A stretch of DNA of 31,515 nt from JAWXVE01 sp044425575 (GTDB lineage: Bacteria > Bacillota > Clostridia > Lachnospirales > Lachnospiraceae). The stretch is taken from assembly GCA_044425575.1 (NCBI GenBank), contig JAWXVE010000022.1, positions 1 through 31,515 of the forward strand, given 5' to 3'. This document shows, piece after piece, positions 1 to 8,228 of this stretch; within the stretch, counting starts at the first letter, position 1, and each line of letters begins with the position of its first letter. The notes below the pieces were generated by a model. It was not told the DNA's origin. It searched no databases and was given only the letters and a program-made list of their open reading frames with translations. Position numbers and translations under genes: made by a program.

Positions 1-134
1 ATTCCCGATACAACATCCTGTGTTTTTTTTGCATAGCCGGAATAATTAATTAAGCCAGCAGCATTAATGGGCATAGTTTCACATGTCATCATAATTACAG
101 CAATACATAAACCTAAAAATATTTTTCTTTTCAT
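1..134 (-). CDS. Secreted small protein, N-terminal fragment (cut by window edge)
   Basis: A leftward gene starts at 134 after a clear ribosome binding site (GAAGGAGA, 6 nt upstream) and stays open to the window edge, giving 44 codons. The visible part is a typical signal peptide: MKRK, a hydrophobic core of about 12 residues, then a likely signal peptidase I site after Ile-Asn-Ala-Ala (about residue 26). The mature part begins GLINYSG. The product family cannot be told from this fragment. It is divergent from the BlaI/BlaR-like operon, and a TACAnnTGTA palindrome lies between them, so it may be one of the regulated targets. That link is inference. Confidence 0.6.
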   Translation of the reverse strand, partial: MKRKIFLGLCIAVIMMTCETMPINAAGLINYSGYAKKTQDVVSG

Positions 135-260
135 TTAGTTCTCCTTCTTCTAATCTTAATCTCAAATACCATTAACTTTTCGGATACTACGCTCATTGTA
201 GGCGTTTAATAGGAATATCGTAATATGTCATTATGATAGCATCACATTTGCCTCCTCTCC

Positions 261-272
261 ATACAAATGTAT
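261..272. promoter_or_regulatory. Candidate BlaI/CopY-type operator
   Basis: The sequence ATACAAATGTAT has the TACAnnTGTA core known for BlaI/MecI/CopY-family operators. It lies upstream of a BlaI-like gene and of the divergent secreted-protein gene. The match is direct; use as an operator is inference, since it is about 115 bp from the best rightward -35 box. Confidence 0.4.
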
Positions 273-321
273 AAAATAAATTAAATATTACAAAAATACA
301 TTCTCAATGCATCCGCTAAAT

Positions 322-351
322 AATGACAAATTAATTAATTACTTTGTCATT
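322..351. promoter_or_regulatory. Inverted repeat, possible second operator
   Basis: The arms AATGACAAA (322-330) and TTTGTCATT (343-351) are perfect inverted copies separated by 12 AT-only or nearly AT-only bases. A further half-like TTGTCA occurs at 371-376, just before the -35 region. The arrangement suits a dimeric repressor, but the motif is not the classic BlaI core. Confidence 0.35.
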
Positions 352-387
352 TTATTATAATTTTTATACATTGTCAATATTTATTTA

Positions 388-415
388 TTGTAAATATATT
401 AATATGTGGTATAAT
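388..415 (+). promoter_or_regulatory. Promoter of the blaI/blaR-like operon
   Basis: An extended -10 (TG at 407-408, TATAAT at 410-415) is preceded by TTGTAA at 388-393 with a 16-bp spacer. The start codon follows at 447 with GGAGG at 435-439. This is a good sigma-A-type promoter by sequence. Confidence 0.6.
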
Positions 416-446
416 CATTATAGTAACTATGTAATGGAGGTGTCTT

Positions 447-887
447 ATGAAAAAAGAATCTATTGTGAAACTGTTAACCAAGCGAGAATATGAGGTACTC
501 TCTATCTTGTGGAATTCTACAACACCACTGATAGCTTCTGAGATCGTAAAATGTGGTGAAAATTTAAATATTAATACTGTACAATCTGTATTGCGTAAGT
601 TAATTACAAAAGAATATATTGCTGTTGATGAAATTATTTATAGTGGCACTGTGCTTACTAGGAGTTATAAACCACTTGTTTCTAGAGAAGATTTTAATGA
701 CACCTCCTTTTTAAGCACTTATAAACATGTAAATCTAAGCGCAATTTCGGCTAGTAGCTTTGTTGCTAATTTCTTAAGTGATAATCAATCTAATGAAGAA
801 TTATTGTCTAAGATTACCGAATTAGAATCATTAATAAAAGAACGCAAGGAATACCTTCAGCTTGAACAGGAGGATTCTAAGATATGA
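447..887 (+). CDS. BlaI/MecI/CopY-family transcriptional repressor
   Basis: This 146-residue protein has the family's winged-helix domain over about residues 8-80: 'TKREYEVLSILW', then the recognition helix region with 'NTVQSVLRKL' (43-52) and a wing around 60-75. The C-terminal half would be the dimerisation and proteolysis region, as in BlaI/MecI. The start is fixed by GGAGG 7 nt upstream. It overlaps the next gene by ATGA, a standard arrangement for repressor and its M56 protease. In the family, the protease relays a signal that leads to repressor cleavage. No beta-lactamase gene is nearby, so the regulated stress is unknown. The family call is strong; the target is inferred. Confidence 0.85.
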   Translation: MKKESIVKLLTKREYEVLSILWNSTTPLIASEIVKCGENLNINTVQSVLRKLITKEYIAVDEIIYSGTVLTRSYKPLVSREDFNDTSFLSTYKHVNLSAISASSFVANFLSDNQSNEELLSKITELESLIKERKEYLQLEQEDSKI

Positions 888-2062
888 TTTTTTCTTTTTC
901 TTCTATTATCAATATCAGCTTGTTCTTTTCTATTTTTGTTGCCATTCTTTATCTGTTTCTATTTTATCTAAACGACATTACCTTGCTTAAGCAAAGGCTA
1001 TTTCTTATGGTATTAATAGTTGCATTATTACGTTATTTACTACCCTTTGAATTCTTTTTTACATCATCTATCTATATAGACTCTTACTGGTCTACTATTT
1101 ATCAGTTTTTACATAATGATATTTTTACCTATGCAAACCATTCCATTGATTACATTTTCTCGTTCTACCTTGTTTGGATAGTAGGTAGTATTTTTTTTAT
1201 CAGCAAATCCTGTATTTCCTACTTAAGAATACGGAGATTCGTGCGAGGATTAAAACCTGAAACCTCTCCTATTCTTACTAACCTTGTGGAGAATACAAAT
1301 CTACTCTATATGCGAAGCAGAAAATTCATTTTAGTCAGAAATGAACAAATTGCTAGTCCTATGATATTTGGCCTAGTACATCCTTATATCATTATACCTT
1401 CAACCTTATTATCCGAAAAAGAATGGCACTATATTATGCAACATGAAATGGCACATTATTACAAGGGGCACTTGCGAATAAAATTCATATGCGAGCTATT
1501 ATGTGATTTATACTGGTGGAATCCTTGTATTTATTTACTCAAAAAAATGGTCTATGAAATGATAGAAATTGATGCAGATTATGCAATTATCAAGAATATG
1601 GCCAAAGATATTAAATTAGAATATTTAGACTGTCTATTAAATGTCAGCAAAAAAACTATTGGTAGTAACTCAGAATATCAATGGGTATCATCTTTTTCTC
1701 GCAGGGATACCTTCCTATTAAGTAGGCGTTTGCAATGTATTCTGACAGGTTTAGACGTGGAACCCTCAAAATTAGTTCCTCTTAAATCAACCCTTTTACT
1801 ACTTATTTTTTGTAGCTATTTGATTATTTCATTTTTAGTGGTAATAGAACCCACTGATGAAATTCCAAAAGAAATAGCTGATTCTACTTTTACTTTTCAA
1901 GATGATGGTTGCTACTTTGTCAAAAATAATAACGGTGCTTATGATTTATATATTAATCATGTATATTCCTTAACTACGGAAACATTACCACAGGATGACC
2001 CTAACTTACAAGTCTACCAATCTATAGAGGAGGTGCCTTTTTATGAAGCAATGGTTAATTAG
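884..2062 (+). CDS. M56-family (BlaR1/MecR1-like) membrane metalloprotease
   Basis: This 392-residue protein has three or four N-terminal membrane segments (about 7-28, 36-55, 88-108) and a cytoplasmic-side zinc protease domain. The HExxH motif is H187-E188-M-A-H191 and a likely third ligand is E228 in 'EIDAD'. One more membrane segment follows at about 302-320. The extracellular tail is only about 70 residues and has no SxxK or other penicillin-binding motif, unlike BlaR1 (about 600 residues), so it should not sense beta-lactams directly. It is translationally coupled to the BlaI-like repressor (4-nt overlap). The expected role is signal-triggered proteolysis leading to derepression; the ligand is unknown. 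Confidence 0.85.
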   Translation: MIFSFSSIINISLFFSIFVAILYLFLFYLNDITLLKQRLFLMVLIVALLRYLLPFEFFFTSSIYIDSYWSTIYQFLHNDIFTYANHSIDYIFSFYLVWIVGSIFFISKSCISYLRIRRFVRGLKPETSPILTNLVENTNLLYMRSRKFILVRNEQIASPMIFGLVHPYIIIPSTLLSEKEWHYIMQHEMAHYYKGHLRIKFICELLCDLYWWNPCIYLLKKMVYEMIEIDADYAIIKNMAKDIKLEYLDCLLNVSKKTIGSNSEYQWVSSFSRRDTFLLSRRLQCILTGLDVEPSKLVPLKSTLLLLIFCSYLIISFLVVIEPTDEIPKEIADSTFTFQDDGCYFVKNNNGAYDLYINHVYSLTTETLPQDDPNLQVYQSIEEVPFYEAMVN

Positions 2063-2282
2063 GTGGATGATATCCTTTATGTTTCTTTTAGCAACCAATT
2101 CTCCTTTTTTAATGTCAATTGATAATGCAGTACCTCAAGAAGTTATATACTCCTCATACCTTGTTGCTCCGCGAATTAATGATTTCACATGGTGTTATCA
2201 AATAATTAACAACAAATTATATAAACGCTTATATAATCAGAGCACTCAAGAATGGGTTGGTAATTGGATACTTGTTACTTAG
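2043..2282 (+). CDS. Small secreted protein of unknown function
   Basis: This 79-residue protein overlaps the end of the M56 protease gene by 20 bp and has its own strong ribosome binding site (GAGGAGG at about 2026-2032). An N-terminal hydrophobic segment (about residues 4-23) with a basic start looks like a signal peptide, with possible cleavage near residue 29 (SIDNA). The mature part is about 50 residues, rich in Trp, Tyr and Asn, and ends in a repeated pattern of aromatic residues around 'YKRLYN' and 'WVGNWI'. I do not recognise the family. Being the third gene of a repressor/protease operon, it may be the signal, an inhibitor, or an effector. That is speculation. Confidence 0.65.
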   Translation: MKQWLIRWMISFMFLLATNSPFLMSIDNAVPQEVIYSSYLVAPRINDFTWCYQIINNKLYKRLYNQSTQEWVGNWILVT

Positions 2283-2284
2283 GT

Positions 2285-2312
2285 CGATACAACATTCTCC
2301 AATCTAGTATCG
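2285..2312. terminator. Weak hairpin between convergent operons
   Basis: CGATAC (2285-2290) and GTATCG (2307-2312) form a 6-bp stem with a 16-nt loop in the 47-bp gap between convergent genes. Neither side has a clear T tract, so termination is uncertain. Confidence 0.25.
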
Positions 2313-2329
2313 CCCCTAAACTTTACATC

Positions 2330-4309
2330 TCATCCTCTCAAGGCATAGTCACTGCGATCAAGGGAGAAATTCACATTATAATATGGGTCTCCTGCTTCTA
2401 ATTCTTGGGCCCACTTGTGGCGGAATAGATCCACTTCCCCTTGGTATCTAGCTGCTTTTTCTGGGGTAGTATCTAATCCTCTTGATTTGGATTCATAATG
2501 ATACAGTTCGCAATATGGATTGAAGATATTAAGGTATCCCTTTTCTCGTAATTTCAGGCAGAAGTCTACATCATTTAGTGAAATAGCGAAGGACTCATCT
2601 AGTCCACCCACTTCTTCATACTGGTGTGCGCTTACCATAAGGCAAGCACCTGTAACGGCTGTTACATTCTGTGTATAACATAACTTGCCCATATAGCCTA
2701 CGTTTTCATAAGCCACTCCATAATGGGTGTGGCCTGCACTTCTATGGGCACCTAGTCCAATGACAATGCCTGCGTGTTGAATGGTCATATCTTCATAATA
2801 TAACTTACCACCTACTGCTCCCACATCACTGCGCTGGGCATACATAAGAAGCTCTTCCATCCAGTTAGGCGAAATCACTTGGGTATCGTTATTCAAGAGC
2901 AAATAGTACTCTCCAGTGGCATGAGCCGCTCCATAATTATTAATCTTAGAATAATGGAAGCTTCCCACATAAGGAAGTACGAGAATCCTTGCCGTACCCG
3001 CTTTCGTTAAGTATTCTAACTCCCTATAATAACTTTGAATCTCACTTGTTTCACTATTATTATCCATTATAATAATCTCATATTCTTCATAGGTGGATTT
3101 GGTGAGAATGGAGTCAATACAACGTCTCAAATCTTCCACACTATCTTTATTCGGTATGAGAATGGAAATGCGTGGAGTACTAAGAAGAGGATATTTAATA
3201 CGAAAGATTGTTTCAAAGGCTCTGGTATTTAGCACAGAAGCGCCTTCATAACCTGATTGTTGTAAATGGTCTTGGACTGCACTTCTTGCCGCTTCAATGG
3301 CGTAGGTTTTCGCACTAATATCCGATGCCACACTCCCCTTATGGGAACGCCAATAATACAATAACTTCGGTACATGAACCACGTTGTTGGCTAGAGAAGT
3401 CAATCGGAGAATCATGTCATGGTCTTGGCTGCCATCATATTGCGTTCGGAAGAGTTGTGTTCCTTCTAATAAACTTCTCTTAAACACACTAAAATGACAG
3501 ATATAATTATTGGCACGTAAGGTGTCAATGGCATAATCTGATTTAAAGTGCATGGTAATCATGCGATTAATATTACCCTTTTGAAAAGTTGCTTCATCAC
3601 AATAGATATAGTCTGCCTGTTGGTTCTCTATTACTGTAGCATACTCATATAAGACGCTAGGGTGCAATATGTCATCATGGTCAAATAAGCCAATATAAGC
3701 CTTAGTTGCCATTTGATAACATGCATTGGTATTCCCTGATATCCCTTCATTCTTCTCTAATTTACAATAGCGAATGCGGTCATCTTCTTGGCTGCAAGCC
3801 TTGGCATATTCTCCCACATAATTATGGTCACCATCTGAGCCGTCTGCCAAGCAAAGTTCCCAATTGGTAAAGGTTTGATTGCGTACGGATTCCATCATCT
3901 CTTGTAAATATTTCTTAGGTGTATTGTAGAGAGGAACGAGAATACTAAAGGAAATTTCTGCTGGAAACTCCGTTTCCCTCTGAACATTTCTCTCTTGAAT
4001 ATTAGGAAAGCTCTGGGTTCCATATCGCTTCATTGCTTGTCGCTCAATTCTCTTGCTAGACAATTTACGAAGTAATTGCTTAGGATTGCGGTAGGTACGT
4101 ATCTTCTTCCCAAGTTGAATCATCTTTTGCCCTGTTAGACGAATCCACTTGGTTTTACGCCAGAATAGACTTGTTTCAATTCGTTGTAACTGTCTAGATA
4201 ACCGCTCAATTTCAGCTCTAGCGTCTCCTAGTTCCATAGCAAGGTTACTAGCCTTTTGTTTTTCTTTCTCATATTGAATTTCCATTACTTCCTTGCTGGA
4301 TTGTTCCAT
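2330..4309 (-). CDS. Tandem GT2 glycosyltransferase with N-terminal coiled coil
   Basis: This 659-residue cytoplasmic protein starts with a likely coiled coil (about 5-46), then a basic linker, then two GT-A fold family 2 domains. Domain one covers about 119-350 ('FSILVPLYNT', DxD-type 'FDHDD' at 209-213). Domain two covers about 379-620 ('ISILIPNKDS', 'NNDT' at 473-476, 'LNDVDFCLKL' near the acceptor side). Two GT2 modules in one chain fit an enzyme that adds two sugars or polymerises a disaccharide, as in rhamnan and O-antigen-type synthesis. It is the last gene of the export operon, 14 bp after the other GT2 gene, with its own GGAAGG site. The coiled coil may tether it to a partner. Donor sugars cannot be read from the sequence; dTDP-rhamnose is plausible from context. 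Confidence 0.85.
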   Translation of the reverse strand: MEQSSKEVMEIQYEKEKQKASNLAMELGDARAEIERLSRQLQRIETSLFWRKTKWIRLTGQKMIQLGKKIRTYRNPKQLLRKLSSKRIERQAMKRYGTQSFPNIQERNVQRETEFPAEISFSILVPLYNTPKKYLQEMMESVRNQTFTNWELCLADGSDGDHNYVGEYAKACSQEDDRIRYCKLEKNEGISGNTNACYQMATKAYIGLFDHDDILHPSVLYEYATVIENQQADYIYCDEATFQKGNINRMITMHFKSDYAIDTLRANNYICHFSVFKRSLLEGTQLFRTQYDGSQDHDMILRLTSLANNVVHVPKLLYYWRSHKGSVASDISAKTYAIEAARSAVQDHLQQSGYEGASVLNTRAFETIFRIKYPLLSTPRISILIPNKDSVEDLRRCIDSILTKSTYEEYEIIIMDNNSETSEIQSYYRELEYLTKAGTARILVLPYVGSFHYSKINNYGAAHATGEYYLLLNNDTQVISPNWMEELLMYAQRSDVGAVGGKLYYEDMTIQHAGIVIGLGAHRSAGHTHYGVAYENVGYMGKLCYTQNVTAVTGACLMVSAHQYEEVGGLDESFAISLNDVDFCLKLREKGYLNIFNPYCELYHYESKSRGLDTTPEKAARYQGEVDLFRHKWAQELEAGDPYYNVNFSLDRSDYALRG

Positions 4310-4323
4310 GGTTACCTTCCCTC

Positions 4324-6192
4324 TTATTTACACTGGATTTGTTTTCCTGTATTGATATATTGCACTTCTCTTGTAATCTTATTCTTCTTCTTGAGAAGCA
4401 GTGTATAGGTTCCACTAGGTAGAAGTGATTCTTGAAAGCGAACAATCAGACCAGATAATTCATTATGAATCTGATGTTCTGCAATCTTAGTCACATCTAG
4501 ACGATATTTAGGTGCTACTAGAAAGCTCCATATGAGTTTCTGGTCATTTTCAAGCACCACATAAGTGTCATAACAAGCATTGTCTACTTCATGGAAGAAG
4601 CTCCAACCACGTATTGTAACATAACCTGATTCGCACAATACTTCTTCTATATAGTAAAAAGGATGAATCTTATTTCTTGCTGGTAATCTTCGTACTCCAC
4701 TTTGGACAGGCTCTTGTTCATAATCAGGCTGTTCACATGGCAACATTAATTGACAACTATAATAATCGGCATCTTGTATTAAGTGTCTACTATAGTAAGG
4801 ATCGTAATTCTTATAACGAGGGTTTCGCTCATAGAGTAGCTTCTGCTCTTCCTTTAAGCGGAGGTATTTTGCTTCTTCCTCTAAATCATTTCCTCTAGAA
4901 TGAGATTCCCTATGAATGGCTGTAATATCATTACACACTACGTTATAATAGCCTTTCTCTAGTAGACGAAAGCAGAAATCCACATCATTGTATGTGACTT
5001 TTAATTCTTCGCACAGACCACCTACACTGTCATATAGCTTTCTTTTTACAAGAAGACAGGCACCTGTTACTGCCACTTTATTCCATTGCAAGCGATTGAT
5101 GCCATGGTAGTGGGTAGTGCGATCTACTTCTCCAATTAACTTATGCACTGGTCCCACTTGAATATTACTCACACCTATATGTTGTAACGCATTACCTTCT
5201 GGGTAATATAATTTAATACCCACTGCACCTACGTGTTCTCGCCTTGCTACTAATAACATACGAGATAACCACTCATCTTCTGTTATTTCAATATCATCAT
5301 TTAACAATAAGATTAATTTACCAGTGGAATGTGCTACTGCCTTATTGCACATGGCTGCATAATTGAATTCCATAGGTTCATATAAATACTGAAATCCGGA
5401 GGTCTTACTCATCTCCTGAATGATTTCATATTCCGAATCCTTGGATCCATTATCCACCACAATTATGTCGTATTGTACGTCTTTGGAATGTTCCACAATG
5501 GAGTCTACACATCGCTTCAACAATCTACTATTGTCTTTGGATGGAATAATAATAGACACCATACTATGGTCTTCCCGAACACCAAGGCGTTCTCTTCCCG
5601 TTAGATTAATCTTATGCAAAAGTGAGCGTTCTCGAATCCCATCATAGGTTTCTTCTGCTCCTAATAATTTCGTTGGTTTTCTTCCATGAAAGAGAATGTG
5701 ATCCACATGAGCTACAATCTTATGTAGATATTTCCCCTCTTCTATACAACGATTTACCATAGAGGAAACAATTCCATACGCTTCTTCTAGAGATACTTCG
5801 TTAATTAATTCTGGCAACTGCTTACAGTAAGAAGCTCGTATTGCCACCATATTACCAAAATAAAAGTGGGTAAGGAACGTATCTGGAGACCATTCTGGTT
5901 TAAACCAAGGATCTGTTCGATTTCCTTTATGGTCCATAACATCTTCATCACCATAGACCATAGCCACTGAATCTTCTTCAAATGCTTTTCCTATGTATGC
6001 ATGTGCATTCTTGCGTAAAGAGCCCTTTCCAATTATAAGGACTTTGTATGCGGATTCTTCATCCTCAGGCTGCGCAACTGATGGGTGACTATCCCCTTCA
6101 TATGTTGCAATCCATCTTTCATATGGATGTAATTGATGCTCTAATTCTGCTTCGTATTCTTTAACACATTTATTCTTGTTATAGAATGCCAT
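4324..6192 (-). CDS. GT2 glycosyltransferase with partial first GT module and C-terminal beta domain
   Basis: This 622-residue protein has one complete family 2 GT-A domain at about 211-440 ('VSIIIPSKDN', 'LNDD' at 298-301, 'YNDVDFCFRL'). Before it lies only the second half of another GT2-like module: 'YGDEDVMD' (80-87) followed by 'WFKPEWSPD' (96-104), a signature of rhamnan-type GT2 proteins. The nucleotide-binding first half of that module is missing, so it is likely non-catalytic. Residues about 505-620 form a beta-rich tail that may bind glycan. The start has a strong GGGAGGAGG. It sits between the methyltransferase-kinase gene and the tandem GT2 gene, consistent with assembly of the exported polymer. 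Sugar specificity is unknown. Confidence 0.82.
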   Translation of the reverse strand: MAFYNKNKCVKEYEAELEHQLHPYERWIATYEGDSHPSVAQPEDEESAYKVLIIGKGSLRKNAHAYIGKAFEEDSVAMVYGDEDVMDHKGNRTDPWFKPEWSPDTFLTHFYFGNMVAIRASYCKQLPELINEVSLEEAYGIVSSMVNRCIEEGKYLHKIVAHVDHILFHGRKPTKLLGAEETYDGIRERSLLHKINLTGRERLGVREDHSMVSIIIPSKDNSRLLKRCVDSIVEHSKDVQYDIIVVDNGSKDSEYEIIQEMSKTSGFQYLYEPMEFNYAAMCNKAVAHSTGKLILLLNDDIEITEDEWLSRMLLVARREHVGAVGIKLYYPEGNALQHIGVSNIQVGPVHKLIGEVDRTTHYHGINRLQWNKVAVTGACLLVKRKLYDSVGGLCEELKVTYNDVDFCFRLLEKGYYNVVCNDITAIHRESHSRGNDLEEEAKYLRLKEEQKLLYERNPRYKNYDPYYSRHLIQDADYYSCQLMLPCEQPDYEQEPVQSGVRRLPARNKIHPFYYIEEVLCESGYVTIRGWSFFHEVDNACYDTYVVLENDQKLIWSFLVAPKYRLDVTKIAEHQIHNELSGLIVRFQESLLPSGTYTLLLKKKNKITREVQYINTGKQIQCK

Positions 6193-6227
6193 AATTGTGC
6201 CTCCTCCCTTGTCTTATTCTCAATTTT

Positions 6228-8228
6228 TTACACTAGACGTGATAAGGTATAGTGCACCTCTAACTGCCCACTTCCGCTACGCTTAATGCGCTTTAGTGGC
6301 AACATCAAGTTGGGATCAGAAGTTGCAAAGTAGTAGGCATGGGTGTCTACTTGTACACCATTCGTTTCTATTTTCTTAAGCAAAGCTGGTTGTGCTTCTC
6401 CATCCCAAGTAATCTCTTGTATGGTTACCACGCAAGCTTGCATACATGGGTCAATGCGAAGATTCTTTACATGTTCATCTACTTGTAAAATAACTTGATT
6501 GTCTCCTAGTTCACTTTCTTGCAACAGATAAGATTGTTCTTCACTAAATCCCTTGCCACAATCTTCGTATATTTGAATCTTATTCGCATGAACTCCTTCC
6601 ATCTTGCTGGCATGTTGCATGGTAAGAACTGGATTACCAATACGCTGGCAAATCTGTGCTTTTACAAGAGAAGACCCTGTAATTCCTTGTTGAAAGCTCA
6701 CTTCTTCATTCTGAATTGACTTTGCCTCTTCTTCTGACATATCTAAGATTGCTAGAATCTCTTCCTCTAAAATACCTTGTCTATGTGTAGCTCCTAAGGT
6801 ATAACAGTAAAATGCTCGATACGCAATGGTTTTGTCAGATATATGTTCTTGTAATACCCATTCATAATCAATTATGGTCCACTCATCTTCTCGGAGAATG
6901 ATATTGGAGAAGATAAAGTCAAGATTGGCCACTTCTACTCCCTTATTATAGGAAATCGCCTTATAATATTCTTCATATAATGCTAGAAATCCCGCTCTAT
7001 CTTCGTGCAAGAGTAGTTCATCGAATTTACTTTCTAAGGTAACCCCTTCCACATACTCAAACTGCAACTCCGTTTCTTTCTTAGAAATAATATGATTGGG
7101 AACAATCTTACTTCCTTTGTAACGCTTATGCAACAACTCATAAGATTGCTTCATATTCTGTATATGACTCTCAGCTTCCTTAGTTAAGGCTGTTTTAGCC
7201 ACATAAGTACTTCCATCTTCTCCCTCTATTACATCCGTTCGTATGGCATACTCAGGCTTGCGCTCATTGGAATACTTACTATATATAAGGGGAATAGGAG
7301 GCCCTGTCACTACAAGATAGGAATTGGAGAACAGTGGAAATTGTTCTTCTTGCAGGATGGTATCGTATACTAAGGTTTCATCAAATAATAGCATACGCTC
7401 TCTGTCATAATTGCATACACCTGATACTAGTTCCCCGATTTTAGGTAATCGTTTATGAGAATACATAGTTGTCATGAATTTATAATCTGGATATGGATAA
7501 TAGAAGTGATAATCTTCTATTTCATTTTCCTGAAGAATACTTTCTAAACCTCGTTTTGTAAAAGTACGAACACCATGCTCTCCTTGGTAATCTTCTAATC
7601 CTGAAAAGTAAGTTCCTAGATGGTCTTCCTTGCATCCTGCCCAATATTTCAAACCAAACTGATTCTCAATGGCAATCACTAACCTACCATCTGGCTTAAG
7701 ATGTTTTCGCAAGATTTGCATAAAATCACTATATGGTTGTTCTCCTCCCATATAACTATTGGCATATTCAAATACACCTATTAGGAGAACGTAATCGTAA
7801 TCACAAGATAAATCTGGTTCAATGTCTTTAAAATTCCCTAAGTGTATGGTCACATTATCACACCCTCGGTTGCGGTATGCATTAATCTGACTGCGCTTCT
7901 TAGATAATTCAATGGAATGTACTTCCCCTGCTTTCTGAGCTAAGATACTCGTAATCGCACCACATCCAGAACCCACTTCTAAGACTTTGGTCATGCGATT
8001 CATCGGCAACCATTCTACAATATTATGGCGTTGTGAGGATAGATGATAAAAGGTCGGCCAGTCTGCACGCTCTTCAATGATGTTGGTTCGTTCTTCTTCT
8101 GTCAGCGCTACTTCCCGCTCTTCATTACGTACAATCTCTAATAATTCATCTTCCACATCACCGTCACAGTATAAGTCTTGTCCTGAATAATGGGTGTGGT
8201 CTAACAGAATCTTTCCAATGTATTCCAT
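6228..8228 (-). CDS. SAM methyltransferase-kinase fusion (WbdD-like candidate chain terminator)
   Basis: The 666-residue protein has a class I methyltransferase domain (about 60-270; SAM loop 'LEVGSGCG' at 83-90, 'NQFG' loop at 189-192). A protein-kinase-like fold follows at about 325-480: 'YVAK' with K345, an alpha-C-type Glu at 351/353, hinge 'FEYVEG' (390-395), catalytic-loop pattern D437-x4-N442, and 'DYE' (454-456) in place of DFG. A beta-rich tail (about 576-666) resembles tails of neighbouring glycosyltransferases. In WbdD of E. coli O9a, a methyltransferase plus kinase caps the O-polysaccharide with methyl-phosphate, which sets length and is read by Wzt. Here the stop of the Wzt-like ATPase abuts this start (TAGATG), the same functional neighbour. 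No long C-terminal coiled coil is seen, so a WbdD-style molecular ruler may be absent. Domain calls are firm; the capping role is inference. Confidence 0.75.
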   Translation of the reverse strand: MEYIGKILLDHTHYSGQDLYCDGDVEDELLEIVRNEEREVALTEEERTNIIEERADWPTFYHLSSQRHNIVEWLPMNRMTKVLEVGSGCGAITSILAQKAGEVHSIELSKKRSQINAYRNRGCDNVTIHLGNFKDIEPDLSCDYDYVLLIGVFEYANSYMGGEQPYSDFMQILRKHLKPDGRLVIAIENQFGLKYWAGCKEDHLGTYFSGLEDYQGEHGVRTFTKRGLESILQENEIEDYHFYYPYPDYKFMTTMYSHKRLPKIGELVSGVCNYDRERMLLFDETLVYDTILQEEQFPLFSNSYLVVTGPPIPLIYSKYSNERKPEYAIRTDVIEGEDGSTYVAKTALTKEAESHIQNMKQSYELLHKRYKGSKIVPNHIISKKETELQFEYVEGVTLESKFDELLLHEDRAGFLALYEEYYKAISYNKGVEVANLDFIFSNIILREDEWTIIDYEWVLQEHISDKTIAYRAFYCYTLGATHRQGILEEEILAILDMSEEEAKSIQNEEVSFQQGITGSSLVKAQICQRIGNPVLTMQHASKMEGVHANKIQIYEDCGKGFSEEQSYLLQESELGDNQVILQVDEHVKNLRIDPCMQACVVTIQEITWDGEAQPALLKKIETNGVQVDTHAYYFATSDPNLMLPLKRIKRSGSGQLEVHYTLSRLV

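Larger units (their letters stand above)
135..446. other. Divergent intergenic region with dyad elements
   Basis: This gene-free stretch of 312 bases is AT-rich and separates two divergent genes. It holds three dyads: a TACAnnTGTA palindrome at 261-272, a 9-bp perfect inverted repeat (AATGACAAA/TTTGTCATT) at 322-351, and an imperfect 9-bp dyad at 216-238. The promoter for the rightward operon is at 388-415. No open reading frame or RNA gene is apparent. A GAGGAGG sequence at about 251-257 on the minus strand is followed only by tiny frames that stop within a few codons. Confidence 0.5.
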
